Below are positions 28,007 through 37,912 of a stretch of DNA of 64,000 bases, one piece after another. A program made the position numbers and the translations under genes. The DNA lies in contig NZ_CP010431.2 of the NCBI RefSeq assembly GCF_000814845.2, positions 5,580,001 through 5,644,000 on the forward strand. Reading direction: 5' to 3'. Source of the stretch: Pandoraea sputorum (GTDB lineage Bacteria; Pseudomonadota; Gammaproteobacteria; Burkholderiales; Burkholderiaceae). The first letter of the stretch is position 1. Each line of letters opens with the position of its first letter. The notes beneath the pieces were generated by a model that was not told the DNA's origin, did not search any database, and was given only the letters and a program-made list of their open reading frames with translations.

Positions 28007-28836
28007 TGTCACGCGGCGTGTTGCTGGCCGGACAAGCACCGGACCCGGCGCATATTTTTCGTCCGACGGCCCGTCTGAAGTCGGGCCTCGCGCTCGCCCT
28101 GTTCGCGTGCCTGCTTTGCCTGATCGGCCTGACGGTGCCCGTCAGTGCCTTCGCACAGGCCACCCTGCCCGCCTTCACCACGACGCCCGCACCGGGCGGC
28201 GGACAGACATACTCGCTGTCCGTGCAGACGATGCTGCTGCTCACGTCGCTGGGCTTTCTGCCCGCGATGTTGCTGATGATGACCGCCTTCACGCGCATCA
28301 TCATCGTGCTCTCGCTGCTGCGTCATGCCATCGGGGTGACGACGTCGCCGCCGAACCAGATCCTGATCGGCCTCGCACTGTTCCTGACCTTCTTCGTCAT
28401 GTCGCCCGTGTTCGATCAGGTCTACACGAACGCCTACCAGCCATTCGCCGCGAACAAGATCAGCTTCGAGCAGGCCATCGACACCGGCGCGAAGCCGTTT
28501 CACTCGTTCATGCTCAAGCAGACGCGCGAAGCGGACCTCGCCCTGTTCGCCAAGCTCGCCAAGACACCGCCGATGAATGGGCCGGAAGATGTGCCGATGC
28601 GCATTCTCGTGCCCGCCTTCGCCACCAGCGAACTGAAGACCGCTTTCCAGATCGGCTTCACGATCTTCATTCCGTTCCTGATCATCGACCTGGTCGTGGC
28701 CAGCGTGCTGATGGCCATGGGGATGATGATGGTCTCGCCGTCCACCGTCTCACTGCCGTTCAAGCTGATGCTGTTCGTGGTGGTCGACGGCTGGCAACTG
28801 CTGCTGGGCTCGCTGGCCCAGAGCTTCACGACGTAG
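28006..28836 (+). CDS. fliP: flagellar export gate protein FliP
   Basis: 276 residues. N-terminal cleavable-type hydrophobic segment ending VSAFAQA, then family motifs [38 protein letters not shown] and the C-terminal [20 protein letters not shown]. Five copies form the core of the export channel with FliQ and FliR. Confidence 0.96.
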   Translation: MSRGVLLAGQAPDPAHIFRPTARLKSGLALALFACLLCLIGLTVPVSAFAQATLPAFTTTPAPGGGQTYSLSVQTMLLLTSLGFLPAMLLMMTAFTRIIIVLSLLRHAIGVTTSPPNQILIGLALFLTFFVMSPVFDQVYTNAYQPFAANKISFEQAIDTGAKPFHSFMLKQTREADLALFAKLAKTPPMNGPEDVPMRILVPAFATSELKTAFQIGFTIFIPFLIIDLVVASVLMAMGMMMVSPSTVSLPFKLMLFVVVDGWQLLLGSLAQSFTT

Positions 28837-28852
28837 CGGGGAGGCCACCGAG

Positions 28853-29122
28853 ATGACTCCGGAAACCGTGATGGCGCTGGCCCATCAGGCCATGCAGGTC
28901 TGCCTGCTGCTCGCCGCACCGCTGCTGATCGTCGCCCTCGTCTCCGGTCTGCTCGTGAGCCTGTTTCAGGCGGCCACGCAGATCAACGAAATGACGCTGT
29001 CGTTCATCCCCAAGCTGCTCGCCGTGTTCATCACGCTCGTGGTCGCAGGACCGTGGATGCTCAACCTGATGGTCGACTACATGCGCCAGTTGCTCACCGG
29101 CATTCCCGGCCTCGTCGGGTAA
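28853..29122 (+). CDS. fliQ: flagellar export gate protein FliQ
   Basis: 89 residues with two membrane hairpin helices: MQVCLLLAAPLLIVALVSGL and IPKLLAVFITLVVAGPWML, and the conserved LFQAATQINEMTLSFIPK between them. Standard length. Followed after 26 bases by fliR. Confidence 0.96.
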   Translation: MTPETVMALAHQAMQVCLLLAAPLLIVALVSGLLVSLFQAATQINEMTLSFIPKLLAVFITLVVAGPWMLNLMVDYMRQLLTGIPGLVG

Positions 29123-29148
29123 GCCGGGGCATCGGGCATCGGCCAGCC

Positions 29149-29940
29149 TTGATCAGCTTCACTTACGACCAGCTCTCGGGCGTCATTGCGACGTTCCTGT
29201 TCCCGTTCGTCCGCCTGCTCTCGCTGTCCATGACTGCGCCGATCTTCGGCGACTCGCGCGTGCCCGCCACCGTGAAGATCGGGCTGGCGGGCATCGTCGC
29301 ACTCACGCTCGCACCGGTCATTGGTCCGGCGCCGTCGGTCTCGCCGTTCTCGTGGGAAGGTCTCTGGATTCTCGCGCAGCAAATGATGATCGGCGCGGCG
29401 CTCGGCTGGTGCATGCAACTCGTGTTCTCCGCCGTGAGCATGGCGGGCGACTTCGTCGGCCTGCAAATGGGCCTGTCCTTCGCCACGTTGCTCAACCCCA
29501 ACGCCGACGGCAGCACCGCCGTGCTCGGCATGCTGCTCAACGTCGTGATCATGCTGGTCTTTCTCGCGACGAACGGGCATCTGGTGATGTACGCCACGTT
29601 GGTGCAGAGCTTCACGGTGCTGCCGATCTCGGGCACGCCGATCTCGGTCATGGGCTGGCATTACCTCGCCATGCTCGGCGGGCAGTTGTTCACACTGGCG
29701 CTGATGTTGTCGCTGCCGCTTGTCGCCGCTTTGCTGATCTGTAACCTCGCGCTCGGTATTCTGAACCGCGCCGCGCCGCAACTGAACATCTTCGCCGTGG
29801 GCTTTCCGCTCACGCTCGGCGTCGGTCTCGTGGTGCTCGAACTGATGATGCCGCGCCTCGCGCCGGTGATGGACCACTTCGTGTCCATCGGCATCGACAT
29901 GATGATGCGCGCCACGGCCGCGTTCGTGCCGAAGGCATAG
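29149..29940 (+). CDS. fliR: flagellar export gate protein FliR
   Basis: 263 residues from a TTG start that reads ISFTYDQLSG, the family's usual N-terminus; no ATG gives it. Multiple membrane spans, with the VGLQMGLSFATLLNPNADG and LLICNLALGILNRAAPQLNIF signatures. One FliR completes the FliP5-Q4-R1 channel. The frame is open upstream but without homology. Last gene of the operon, closed by the terminator at 29983. Confidence 0.94.
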   Translation: MISFTYDQLSGVIATFLFPFVRLLSLSMTAPIFGDSRVPATVKIGLAGIVALTLAPVIGPAPSVSPFSWEGLWILAQQMMIGAALGWCMQLVFSAVSMAGDFVGLQMGLSFATLLNPNADGSTAVLGMLLNVVIMLVFLATNGHLVMYATLVQSFTVLPISGTPISVMGWHYLAMLGGQLFTLALMLSLPLVAALLICNLALGILNRAAPQLNIFAVGFPLTLGVGLVVLELMMPRLAPVMDHFVSIGIDMMMRATAAFVPKA

Positions 29941-29982
29941 CGTCTCAGCTACGTCGGCACCCGACGTCTGCGCCGCCCAAAG

Positions 29983-30018
29983 CGAAACAGGCCACCCGAA
30001 GGTGGCCTGTTTCGTTTC
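29983..30018. terminator. bidirectional terminator between fliR and flgL
   Basis: Perfect 14-bp stem CGAAACAGGCCACC (29983-29996) with 30001-30014, loop CGAA, then TTTC. It lies between converging operons and can serve both. Confidence 0.75.
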
Positions 30019-30030
30019 AGCGATCTGCGA

Positions 30031-31266
30031 TCAGAGCAGGTTGAACAGCGAGAGCTTTTGCGTCTGGATGAAGGTCTGCTGCGAGGCTTGCAGCGCGGCC
30101 TGCTGCTGCGCGAACTGGCTCGTCGCCGAGATGATGTCCACGTCCAGCAGGTCCTGCATTTGCGACGTGTAAGCGAGATCGTTGGCGCTACCGATGTCGT
30201 TGAGCGTCGAGATCTCGTTCAAGCGCGAGCCCACGGTCGTGCGAACGGTCGTCACGTTGTCGTAGGTGTTGCTGAACATCTGGTTGAACGTGGTCAGCGC
30301 ATTGCTCAGATTGGCCGAACCGGCCTGACCTTGCGCCGAGATCGGCGTCTTGAGCGTGTTGATCAGCGCTTGCAGGTTGTCGAACACGTTCGTGCTCGAC
30401 TTGCCTGCCGGATTGACGTTGTAGGTGTCGCCCGCGGCCGGAGCGCCCGTGAACGTCACCGACTTGCCTGCGAACGTGATCGGCTGGCCCGAGGTGTACG
30501 CGCCCGTCACATCCGCTGCGGTCGTGTCCGTCAGATCCTTGACCGTGTAATTCGTCGTCGGCGGCGTGGTCGTGTTGTCGATGGCGAAGCTGATCGAGAA
30601 CTGGTGATTGGCCGCCGCGTTGCTGGCATCGGTCGTCGAGACCGGTGTGAACGTGGCCGTGCCGGTGTTCGACAGGCTGCCGCTGATCACCGTGCTGGCG
30701 GTGGCCGGCTGAATCGCCTGGAAGATGTTCGAGCCGATGTCGTTGATCGGAATCTGACGTCCGCTGCTCACTTGCACGTAACGAAGACCGGTGTCGCCCG
30801 CGTAAGTGGCACCCGTCGGCGTGGCGACGTAGGCGGCGGAGCTGCCCATGAAGCCGGAGAACAAGTACTGGCCGTTCGCGTCGGTCGTGTTGGCCAGCGA
30901 GAGCAGTTGCTGGTAGCTCGATTGCAGATCGGTGGCGATGGCCGTGCGATCGTTGTCGTTGAGCGACGGGCTGCCTGCGGCGATCACTTGCGACATCACG
31001 TGCTGCAGCGTGTTGACGATGCTGCCGAACGTCTGGTCTTCGAGCTGAAGCGCCGTCGTCGCCGAACCGCGGTTCGTCGCGTACTGCTTGTTCATGTCCT
31101 GAGCTTGCGACACGGCCACGGCCTGTGCCGACGCGAGCGGATCGTCGCTCGGCGTGGTCACGCGCTTGCCCGACGAGAGCTGTGCCTGTGTGTTGAGCAG
31201 ATCGGAGACGTTGCGGCTCATGGCCGACGACCCCTGATCGAAAATCATGCTGGTGCTGATACGCAT
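30031..31266 (-). CDS. flgL: hook-filament junction protein HAP3
   Basis: 411 residues, about 90 more than Salmonella FlgL, the extra lying in the central exposed domain (residues 180-290). N-terminal helix MRISTSMIFDQGSSAMSRN and SSGKRVTTPSDDPLASAQA are diagnostic; the C-terminus ends TFIQTQKLSLFNLL. Joins FlgK to the filament. Last gene of the minus-strand flg block, 18 bases after flgK. Confidence 0.95.
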   Translation of the reverse strand: MRISTSMIFDQGSSAMSRNVSDLLNTQAQLSSGKRVTTPSDDPLASAQAVAVSQAQDMNKQYATNRGSATTALQLEDQTFGSIVNTLQHVMSQVIAAGSPSLNDNDRTAIATDLQSSYQQLLSLANTTDANGQYLFSGFMGSSAAYVATPTGATYAGDTGLRYVQVSSGRQIPINDIGSNIFQAIQPATASTVISGSLSNTGTATFTPVSTTDASNAAANHQFSISFAIDNTTTPPTTNYTVKDLTDTTAADVTGAYTSGQPITFAGKSVTFTGAPAAGDTYNVNPAGKSSTNVFDNLQALINTLKTPISAQGQAGSANLSNALTTFNQMFSNTYDNVTTVRTTVGSRLNEISTLNDIGSANDLAYTSQMQDLLDVDIISATSQFAQQQAALQASQQTFIQTQKLSLFNLL

Positions 31267-31284
31267 TTTTCCGTCTCCTCAGCC

Positions 31285-33273
31285 TTAGTTGACCATCTGC
31301 AGAATCGTGTCGAACAGCTGCGACGCGGTCTGGATGACCTTCGAGTTGGCCTGATAGAGCTGCTGGAACTTGATCAGGTTGGCGGCCTCTTCGTCGAGGC
31401 TGACGCCGGAATTGGACTGCTGGGCGCTTTTCGCCTGCGTGAGCAGCGTTTGCTGCGCGGCGCTCGTCGCCTTGTAGGTGTTCGTGGTCGAGCCGACGTA
31501 CGAAACCAGATTGGCGTAGGCGGACGCATAGCTGTCCTTGCCGCCGACCTTGGTCTTGTCGTTCTGCAGCGCCGAGAGTGCGAGGCCGTTACGGTTGTCC
31601 GTCGTCGCGCCCGCAGCGTTCGGGGAGATCGTCAGCTTGTCGCCGTCGGCCGGCGTGCCGCTCACGTTCACGGTCATGCCGTTCATCGTGATCTTCGCGC
31701 CGTTGGTGGCGTCGTACGGGACGGTGTCACCTGCCGCGTACGTGGTCGTCGTGCCGTTGACCGTCACGGTCATTGGCGAGGGTGCAACCAGTGTGATTGC
31801 GCCGGTCGTGGCGTTCTTGCTGAACGTGAACGAGACCGGCGCGGTCAGCACGTTCGACAGGTAATTGACGTCGACGGAACCCTGATCGGTCTTGAGCGAG
31901 CCGGTGTTGGTCGTCGGCGTGGACGCGAGGATCGGCGCGGCCAGGGCGATCTTGCCCGGGTCGGTGATCGCCACACCGATGTTGCCAGCGGCATTGCGCG
32001 TCGGCTCAATGGTGAAGCTGTCACCCGCAACGTTGTTGCCCACGGTGACGTTGAAACCGTCGTCGAACGCCTTGCCGCTGCTGTCCGTGAACGCCAGCGG
32101 AGCGCCGGGGGTGCCGGGCACCGGGGCGGTCCACTTCGCGCCGTCCGACGAACGGGTCATCGTGTAGGTCGTCCCGTCGAACGTGACGTTGTAGTCGCTG
32201 GCCGTGACCTTCGAGGCGTCCGTGATCGTCGAATTGAGCACTGCGCCGTTCGAGTTCTTCGTATTGGCGACGATGGTCGGGTTCGGCACCGTGAACAGAT
32301 TGCCGCCAAGCTGGCCGTACAGGTCCAGACCGAGCTTGTTCTGCGCGTTCATCGTGCCCGCGAGCGACAGGGCGATCTGACCGAGCGAATTCTGGGCTTG
32401 CGTCAGCGCCCCGCTGCGGAACGACAGCAGACCGGCGAGCGAGCCGCCCGTGATGGACGATTCCGGCACCGGCACCTTGGTGCCGTTGGGCGTCACGTAC
32501 GCGATCGTCAGTTCCGACGGGTCGTTGGTCGACGCCATGGTCGTCAGCTGGTACGCCGAGTTGCCCGTCACGAGCGACTGGCCGTTACCGACGTAGACGT
32601 TGTACGAGCCGTCCTGCGCCTTGACCACGTTGGTCTGGATGATGGCGTTCAGGCTGGCAACCGCCTGATCGCGCTGGTCGAGCAGGTCGTTCGGCGTCGC
32701 GCCGCCGCCATTGGCCTGCGCCTGCACGATGGCGTCGTTCAGTTGCGCGATCTGCTTGGCGTAGACGTTGATCTGGTCGGTCGACTGGGCAATGCTGGCG
32801 TTAGTGCTCGAGCGCAGCGTGGACAGCGTGCCGGAGAGCGACTGGAACATGCTCGCGAGCGTTTGCGCCGACGACACGACGGTCGCGCGCGTGGCCGAGT
32901 TGGCCGGGGCCGACACGATGTTCTGCAGGTTCGTGAAGAACTGCGACATGGTGGCCGACAGGCCCGTCGTCGAACTGCCCAGCGCGTTGTTGATCTGCGA
33001 GATCTGCTGGTAGTACGTGTTGAGCTGGCTGTACTGGGTCTGTGCCTGATTCGTCTGGTTCGACAGGAACTGGCTGTACACGCGCGAGACGTCGTTCACC
33101 AGCACCCCCGAACCCAGATAGCCGACACCGGCGTATTGGCTCGCGGCCTGCGAATAGTCGACGATCTGACGGTTGTAACCGGCCGTGCCCGCATTGGCGA
33201 CGTTGTTGCCGGTGGTGCTGAGGGCGAACTGGGCGGCGTTCAGCCCGCTCATGCCAATATTGATTAGGCTCAT
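31285..33273 (-). CDS. flgK: hook-filament junction protein HAP1
   Basis: 662 residues against 553 in Salmonella. N-terminus MSLINIGMSGLNAAQFALST and GNNVANAGTAGYNRQ; C-terminal NSGVSLDEEAANLIKFQQLYQANSKVIQTASQLFDTIL is diagnostic. The enlarged middle has repeated Thr/Asp/Gly-rich segments. Preceded by a sigma-28 promoter at 33342-33368, so it is transcribed late with flgL. Confidence 0.95.
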   Translation of the reverse strand: MSLINIGMSGLNAAQFALSTTGNNVANAGTAGYNRQIVDYSQAASQYAGVGYLGSGVLVNDVSRVYSQFLSNQTNQAQTQYSQLNTYYQQISQINNALGSSTTGLSATMSQFFTNLQNIVSAPANSATRATVVSSAQTLASMFQSLSGTLSTLRSSTNASIAQSTDQINVYAKQIAQLNDAIVQAQANGGGATPNDLLDQRDQAVASLNAIIQTNVVKAQDGSYNVYVGNGQSLVTGNSAYQLTTMASTNDPSELTIAYVTPNGTKVPVPESSITGGSLAGLLSFRSGALTQAQNSLGQIALSLAGTMNAQNKLGLDLYGQLGGNLFTVPNPTIVANTKNSNGAVLNSTITDASKVTASDYNVTFDGTTYTMTRSSDGAKWTAPVPGTPGAPLAFTDSSGKAFDDGFNVTVGNNVAGDSFTIEPTRNAAGNIGVAITDPGKIALAAPILASTPTTNTGSLKTDQGSVDVNYLSNVLTAPVSFTFSKNATTGAITLVAPSPMTVTVNGTTTTYAAGDTVPYDATNGAKITMNGMTVNVSGTPADGDKLTISPNAAGATTDNRNGLALSALQNDKTKVGGKDSYASAYANLVSYVGSTTNTYKATSAAQQTLLTQAKSAQQSNSGVSLDEEAANLIKFQQLYQANSKVIQTASQLFDTILQMVN

Positions 33274-33341
33274 GATCTCGCGGCTTGAGTTAGAGGCACG
33301 CCCCGCGGTGAAGAACCCGCTCGCGCACCGTTACCGATGTG

Positions 33342-33368
33342 TTTACGGCAGCCCGGCGACAAAATTGA
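33342..33368 (-). promoter_or_regulatory. sigma-28 (FliA) promoter of flgKL
   Basis: On the minus strand TCAATTTT-N11-GCCGTAAA against TAAAGTTT-N11-GCCGATAA, with exact spacing, 69 bases upstream of the flgK ATG in the gap after flgJ. Confidence 0.65.
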
Positions 33369-33405
33369 GGCCGAAACTCATGTGTATCGCTTCAATCCGC
33401 TCAGG

Positions 33406-34293
33406 TCAGGTGAAGTGCTTCATGACCTTCATGAGCTTGCTGGCGTACTGCGGGTCGGTTGCGTAACCGGCGCGTTGCAGATTGTTGGCAAAGCTCGCGG
33501 CGTCGTTGGCGCTCGCCACCACCGACGAATAGCGTGGATTGTTCGAAATCAGCTTGGCGTAATCGGCGAAAGCCTCGTCGTACGACCCGTAAGCACGGAA
33601 TTTGGCCATCACCTTACGCGGCTGGCCGTTCACGTACTCGGTCGTCGCCACTTCCACGGTCGGGCCATTCCAGTTCTTGCCCGCCTTGATGCCGAACACG
33701 TTGTGGCTGGTGCTGCCGTCCGCCCGGCGGATCTCGCGCTTGCCCCAGCCCGACTCGAGCGCCGCCTGACTCAGCATGAAGCGTGCCGGAATACCGCTAT
33801 TGGCGCTGGCGTTCTGGGCGGCCGTGGCCATCCGGTCGACGAATTCGCCGGCGGCGGCCGGGGCGTTGTCGGCCACACCGATGGCGTCTGCCGCGTTATA
33901 CGCGCGCCCGGCCAGCGGCTGGGCACGGCCCATGGCCGCCGGCGGCAGCGTGGTGCCGGTCTTGGCCAGTTGCTTGAGCATGAGATCGGCCAGCCCGATG
34001 CCCTTGTTCGACGCCAGTTGCTGGGCAAGCTGGTCGTCCAGCATGCCGTTGAACATCTTTTCCTGATCGCTGCCGAGCAGTCCGCCGGACATGGTGGCGT
34101 CGCGCATGCTCTTGACCATCATCTGCGTGAAGACGGCTTCGAACTGCTTGGCTGCCTGCTGCGTGGCCTGCGGCGTTTGCTGATGGGCGGCGGCGCGCAG
34201 CGCCGTGAGGCCCTGCATTTCGTAGGACGCGCGCTGCGTCAGGTCGGGTAGGTTGGTGCCTGCGGCCCCCGTGAGACGATTGCTGTCGGCCAT
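33406..34293 (-). CDS. flgJ: rod assembly protein and peptidoglycan hydrolase FlgJ
   Basis: 295 residues in two domains. N-terminal rod-scaffold domain (AAKQFEAVFTQMMVKSMRDAT, LLGSDQEKMFNGMLDDQLAQQLA); C-terminal glucosaminidase-type muramidase with SQAALESGWGKREIRRADGS and NVFGIKAG, the Glu in ALESG being the expected catalytic acid. Opens the wall for the rod. One base separates it from flgI. Confidence 0.95.
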   Translation of the reverse strand: MADSNRLTGAAGTNLPDLTQRASYEMQGLTALRAAAHQQTPQATQQAAKQFEAVFTQMMVKSMRDATMSGGLLGSDQEKMFNGMLDDQLAQQLASNKGIGLADLMLKQLAKTGTTLPPAAMGRAQPLAGRAYNAADAIGVADNAPAAAGEFVDRMATAAQNASANSGIPARFMLSQAALESGWGKREIRRADGSTSHNVFGIKAGKNWNGPTVEVATTEYVNGQPRKVMAKFRAYGSYDEAFADYAKLISNNPRYSSVVASANDAASFANNLQRAGYATDPQYASKLMKVMKHFT

Positions 34294-34294
34294 A

Positions 34295-35494
34295 TCAGAT
34301 GATCTCCAGGTCGGCGCGCAGGGCGCCCGAGGCCTTCATGGCCTGCAGAATCGACATCAGGTCTGCCGGACTCGCACCCAGCGAGTTCAGCGCCTTGACG
34401 ACGTCGGCGAGGTTGGCGCCCGCTTTCACCATCTTGAGCGCGTTGTTCTCCTGTTGAACGGAGATTTGCGAATTCGGGGCCACGACCGTCTGACCGCCCG
34501 AGAACGGCGCCGGCTGGCTCACATTGTTTTGCGTGTCGATGACGACCGACAGGTTGCCGTGCGCGACCGCACATTGCTGGATCGTCACGTTCTGGTTCAT
34601 CACCACCGACCCCGTACGGGCGTTGATGATGACGCGTGCGGCCGTGTTGTCCGGGCGCACTTCCAAGCTTTCAAGCTGCGCGAGGAATTGCACGCGCGAG
34701 GACGGGTCGGTCGGCGTGCGCAGCAAAATCACGCGGCCGTCGAGCGCCTGTGCCGTCCCGTAGCCGAAGCGGCGGTTCACGGCGTCGACCACGCGCTGCG
34801 CGGTCGAAAAGTCGGTAGCGTTCAGCTCCATCTGCACGGTGCCCGGCTGACCGCCCATGGCGGTCGGCACGGCGCGCTCGACGATGGCGCCGCTCGGAAT
34901 CCGGCCCGAGGCCAGTTGGTTGATGGTCACGCTCGATCCGTTGGCGGCCGCACCCGCGCCGCCGATCAGCAGGTTACCCTGCGCCAGCGCGTAGACCTGA
35001 CCGTCCGGCCCCTTGAGCGGGGTCATCAGCAGCGTGCCGCCGCGCAGACTCTTGGCGTTACCCATCGACGAGACCACCACGTCGATGGCCTGACCGGGAC
35101 GCGTGAACGCGGGCAGCGTGGCCGTCACCATCACGGCGGCCACGTTCTTCAACTGCATGTTGGTGCCCGGTGCGACCGTGATGCCCAGTTGCGAGAGCAT
35201 GTTGGTCATACTCTGCACAGTGAATGGCGTCTGGGTCGTCTGGTCGCCGGAGTTGTCGAGACCGGCCACGAGGCCGTAGCCGATCAGCTGGTTGTCGCGC
35301 ACCCCCTGAATCGACGCCAGCTCCTTGAGACGCTCGGCGTGCGCCACGCCCGGTGCAAGCAGCACAGCGCCGCCCGCGACGCTCATCGCCACGGCCAGCG
35401 TGGAGGCGGTGCGGCGAAGGTGACGCAGGTGGCGGCTGGAGCCGGAGGAGCCGGAATTAGGCGCACGGCGCGACAGGAACGACATGATCGACAT
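34295..35494 (-). CDS. flgI: flagellar P-ring protein FlgI
   Basis: 399 residues. Sec signal peptide after an extended N-terminus, ending [10 protein letters not shown]. Mature start [25 protein letters not shown] is conserved, as is the end [34 protein letters not shown]. Forms the bushing ring in peptidoglycan with FlgA as chaperone. Shares one base with the flgH stop. Confidence 0.96.
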   Translation of the reverse strand: MSIMSFLSRRAPNSGSSGSSRHLRHLRRTASTLAVAMSVAGGAVLLAPGVAHAERLKELASIQGVRDNQLIGYGLVAGLDNSGDQTTQTPFTVQSMTNMLSQLGITVAPGTNMQLKNVAAVMVTATLPAFTRPGQAIDVVVSSMGNAKSLRGGTLLMTPLKGPDGQVYALAQGNLLIGGAGAAANGSSVTINQLASGRIPSGAIVERAVPTAMGGQPGTVQMELNATDFSTAQRVVDAVNRRFGYGTAQALDGRVILLRTPTDPSSRVQFLAQLESLEVRPDNTAARVIINARTGSVVMNQNVTIQQCAVAHGNLSVVIDTQNNVSQPAPFSGGQTVVAPNSQISVQQENNALKMVKAGANLADVVKALNSLGASPADLMSILQAMKASGALRADLEII

Positions 35495-36228
35495 CAGAAG
35501 GGCGAAACGTTAAGGAAGAAGCGCTGCAGCCAGCCCATGGTTTCGGCTTCATTGATGTAGCCCTTGCCACGGTATTCGATGCGCGCATCGGCCACCTGCG
35601 TCGAAGGCACGGTGTTCGCACCCGAAATGGTCTGCGGGCTGACGATGCCCGAAAACTTGATGTACTCCGTACCCTGGTTGATTGCGATCTGCTTTTCGCC
35701 AGCGACCGCGAGGTTGCCGTTGGAGAGCACGTCCATCACGGTGACGGTGATCTGCCCCGAGAACACGTTGTTGGCGTTGGCCGCGCCCTTGGCGTCGAAC
35801 TTGTTTGCGCCGCTTGCGTCCAGTGCCTGATTGTTCAGCACACCGCCGATCACGCCCGGGGTCTGGGTCAGTGTTAGATTGCCGCTGCCCGAGCGCGTGG
35901 TGTTCGCGCCGGAGTTCTTGCTCGCCGCCGTGTTTTCGTTGATGACGATCGTGAGAATGTCACCAACGTTGCGCGGACGGCGGTCTTCGAACAACGGACG
36001 GTTCGAGTACAGCGGACGGTAGATCGAACCTTCCGGGTCGGCAGACACGGGCGGGGGCGGCGGGCGCGTCGTCGTCGGTCCGCTGACGACCGGCTCCTGC
36101 GGCACGTAGGCGCAGCCCGCCAGACCGGTCAACGCCACGGCAGCCGCGAGCGCGAGGAACCGAGCGAGGCCCGCGCTGCGTGGCTTGCGTTGAGATGCGG
36201 TCGTGCTTGCGGACATATCGACGTTCAT
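35494..36228 (-). CDS. flgH: flagellar L-ring lipoprotein FlgH
   Basis: 244 residues. Lipobox TGLAGC; Pro-rich linker; conserved [40 protein letters not shown] and [22 protein letters not shown] at the end. Outer-membrane ring around the rod. Confidence 0.96.
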   Translation of the reverse strand: MNVDMSASTTASQRKPRSAGLARFLALAAAVALTGLAGCAYVPQEPVVSGPTTTRPPPPPVSADPEGSIYRPLYSNRPLFEDRRPRNVGDILTIVINENTAASKNSGANTTRSGSGNLTLTQTPGVIGGVLNNQALDASGANKFDAKGAANANNVFSGQITVTVMDVLSNGNLAVAGEKQIAINQGTEYIKFSGIVSPQTISGANTVPSTQVADARIEYRGKGYINEAETMGWLQRFFLNVSPF

Positions 36229-36288
36229 TTCCTAAGTGCTGAGTACGTGCGGCGTTCGTTCAGTGCGGGGTCGGTGGCGATGCCCCGA

Positions 36289-37071
36289 TTACATCTGTGT
36301 CAGACGTTGCAGCATCTGATCCGACGCCGTCACGGCCTTCGAGTTGATTTCATAGGCGCGCTGCGCCGAAATCATGTTCACGAGCTCTTCCACCACGTTC
36401 ACGTTCGACGTTTCGACGTAGTTCTGGTTAAGCACGCCAGCGCCGTTGGTGCCCGGCTGTGCGACGTTTGGTGCGCCCGAGGCGGCCGTCTCGGCGTACA
36501 GGTTCTCGCCCATGCTTTGCAGGCCGGCGTTGTTGATGAACGTGGCGAGCTGGAACGTACCGATCTGCACGTTAGCCGTGTTGCCCGGCTGCGTGACCGA
36601 GACCGTACCGTCGCGCGCGATGGTCAGCGACAGCGCGTTCGCCGGGATCGTGATCGCCGGTTGGATCGGGTAGCCCGAAGCCGTCACGAGCTGGCCGTTG
36701 TTGTCGACCTGGAACGAGCCATCGCGCGTGTAGGCGGTCGTGCCGTCCGGCATGAGCACCTGGAAGAAGCCGTCGCCGTTGATCGCCACGTCCTTTGCGT
36801 TCGCCGTCGACGTCAGGTTGCCCTGCGTGAAGATGCGCTCGGTCGCGGCCGGACGCACACCCGTGCCCAGTTGCAGGCCCGAGGGCAGCAGCGTTTGCTG
36901 CGACGACTGAGCACCCGGCTGGCGGATCGTCTGATACAGCAGATCCTCGAACACCGCGCGGCCTTTCTTGAAGCCGTTCGTGCTGGTGTTGGCAAGGTTG
37001 TTCGAAATCACGTCCATGTTCGTCTGCTGGGCGTTCATGCCGGTGGCAGCGATGTAGAGCGAACGGATCAT
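36289..37071 (-). CDS. flgG: distal rod protein FlgG
   Basis: 260 residues, the standard length. N-terminal [39 protein letters not shown] and C-terminal [34 protein letters not shown] are characteristic. Lies between flgF and flgH as expected. Confidence 0.97.
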   Translation of the reverse strand: MIRSLYIAATGMNAQQTNMDVISNNLANTSTNGFKKGRAVFEDLLYQTIRQPGAQSSQQTLLPSGLQLGTGVRPAATERIFTQGNLTSTANAKDVAINGDGFFQVLMPDGTTAYTRDGSFQVDNNGQLVTASGYPIQPAITIPANALSLTIARDGTVSVTQPGNTANVQIGTFQLATFINNAGLQSMGENLYAETAASGAPNVAQPGTNGAGVLNQNYVETSNVNVVEELVNMISAQRAYEINSKAVTASDQMLQRLTQM

Positions 37072-37125
37072 TTGATGTTTCTCCCCGTGTACGGTGGCTG
37101 GCGTCGTCTGGCGACTTGCCGTCCG

Positions 37126-37869
37126 TTAGCTGAAGTTCAGCAACTGGTTGGCGGATTGTTCGTTGGTGTCGGCCGTCTGCAGCATCTTCATCTGCATCTC
37201 GAAGGCCCGCGACTGCGAAATCATGTTCACCAGACCGCTGACCGGATTGACGTTGCTGGTCTCGATCGAGCCCGCGACCACCACGACATTCGGATCGACC
37301 TGCGCCGGTGCGTTATTGCCCATGCGGAACAGTCCGTCGTCGCCCCGCACGAGGTTGCCCTCGGGCGGGTTGACCAGCTTCAACTGGCCCATCACGGCGA
37401 TGGAGTTAGGCGGATCGCCCTGACCCAGCGCCGAGATCGTGCCGTCGGTGCCCACGGTCACGGCAGCGCCCGGCGGCACGGCGGCGGGACCGGCGTCGGT
37501 CATGACCGGCAGGCCATGCAACGTGATCTGGCCGTCGGCCGTCATTTCGAGGTTGCCGCCACGGGTGTAAGCTTCGCGGCCCTGCGCGTCGCGCACCGCC
37601 AGCCAGCCCTGCCCCTGAATGGCCACGTCGAGCGCACGGCCCGTCTGCTGCATGGCGCCAGGCGTGAAGTCGGTGCCCGGCGTGGACGTCGTCACGAACG
37701 TGCGCGTGCCGGCCGAGCCGTCGGCCCCACGCACCGGTGCCTGACGGAACGCCGAGAGCTGGGCGCGAAAGCCCGGCGTCGAGACGTTCGCCAGATTGTT
37801 GGCGGTGGTCGATTGCTGCTCCATCGCCTGCTTTGCGCCGGTCATGGCGATATAGATCAAACGATCCAT
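37126..37869 (-). CDS. flgF: proximal rod protein FlgF
   Basis: 247 residues. MDRLIYIAMTGAKQAMEQQSTTANNLANVSTPGFRAQ at the N-terminus and NPVSGLVNMISQSRAFEMQMKMLQ at the C-terminus identify FlgF. Confidence 0.96.
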   Translation of the reverse strand: MDRLIYIAMTGAKQAMEQQSTTANNLANVSTPGFRAQLSAFRQAPVRGADGSAGTRTFVTTSTPGTDFTPGAMQQTGRALDVAIQGQGWLAVRDAQGREAYTRGGNLEMTADGQITLHGLPVMTDAGPAAVPPGAAVTVGTDGTISALGQGDPPNSIAVMGQLKLVNPPEGNLVRGDDGLFRMGNNAPAQVDPNVVVVAGSIETSNVNPVSGLVNMISQSRAFEMQMKMLQTADTNEQSANQLLNFS

Positions 37870-37912
37870 CGACGCCCCTCCTGCAAGTTACGCATACGCG
37901 CCGCTCCGTGTC

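Noticed and set aside
30058..33267. 1069-codon plus-strand open frame opposite flgL and flgK
   Set aside because: Arg/Val/Gly-rich shadow of GC-rich codons; the minus-strand flgL and flgK are unmistakable.
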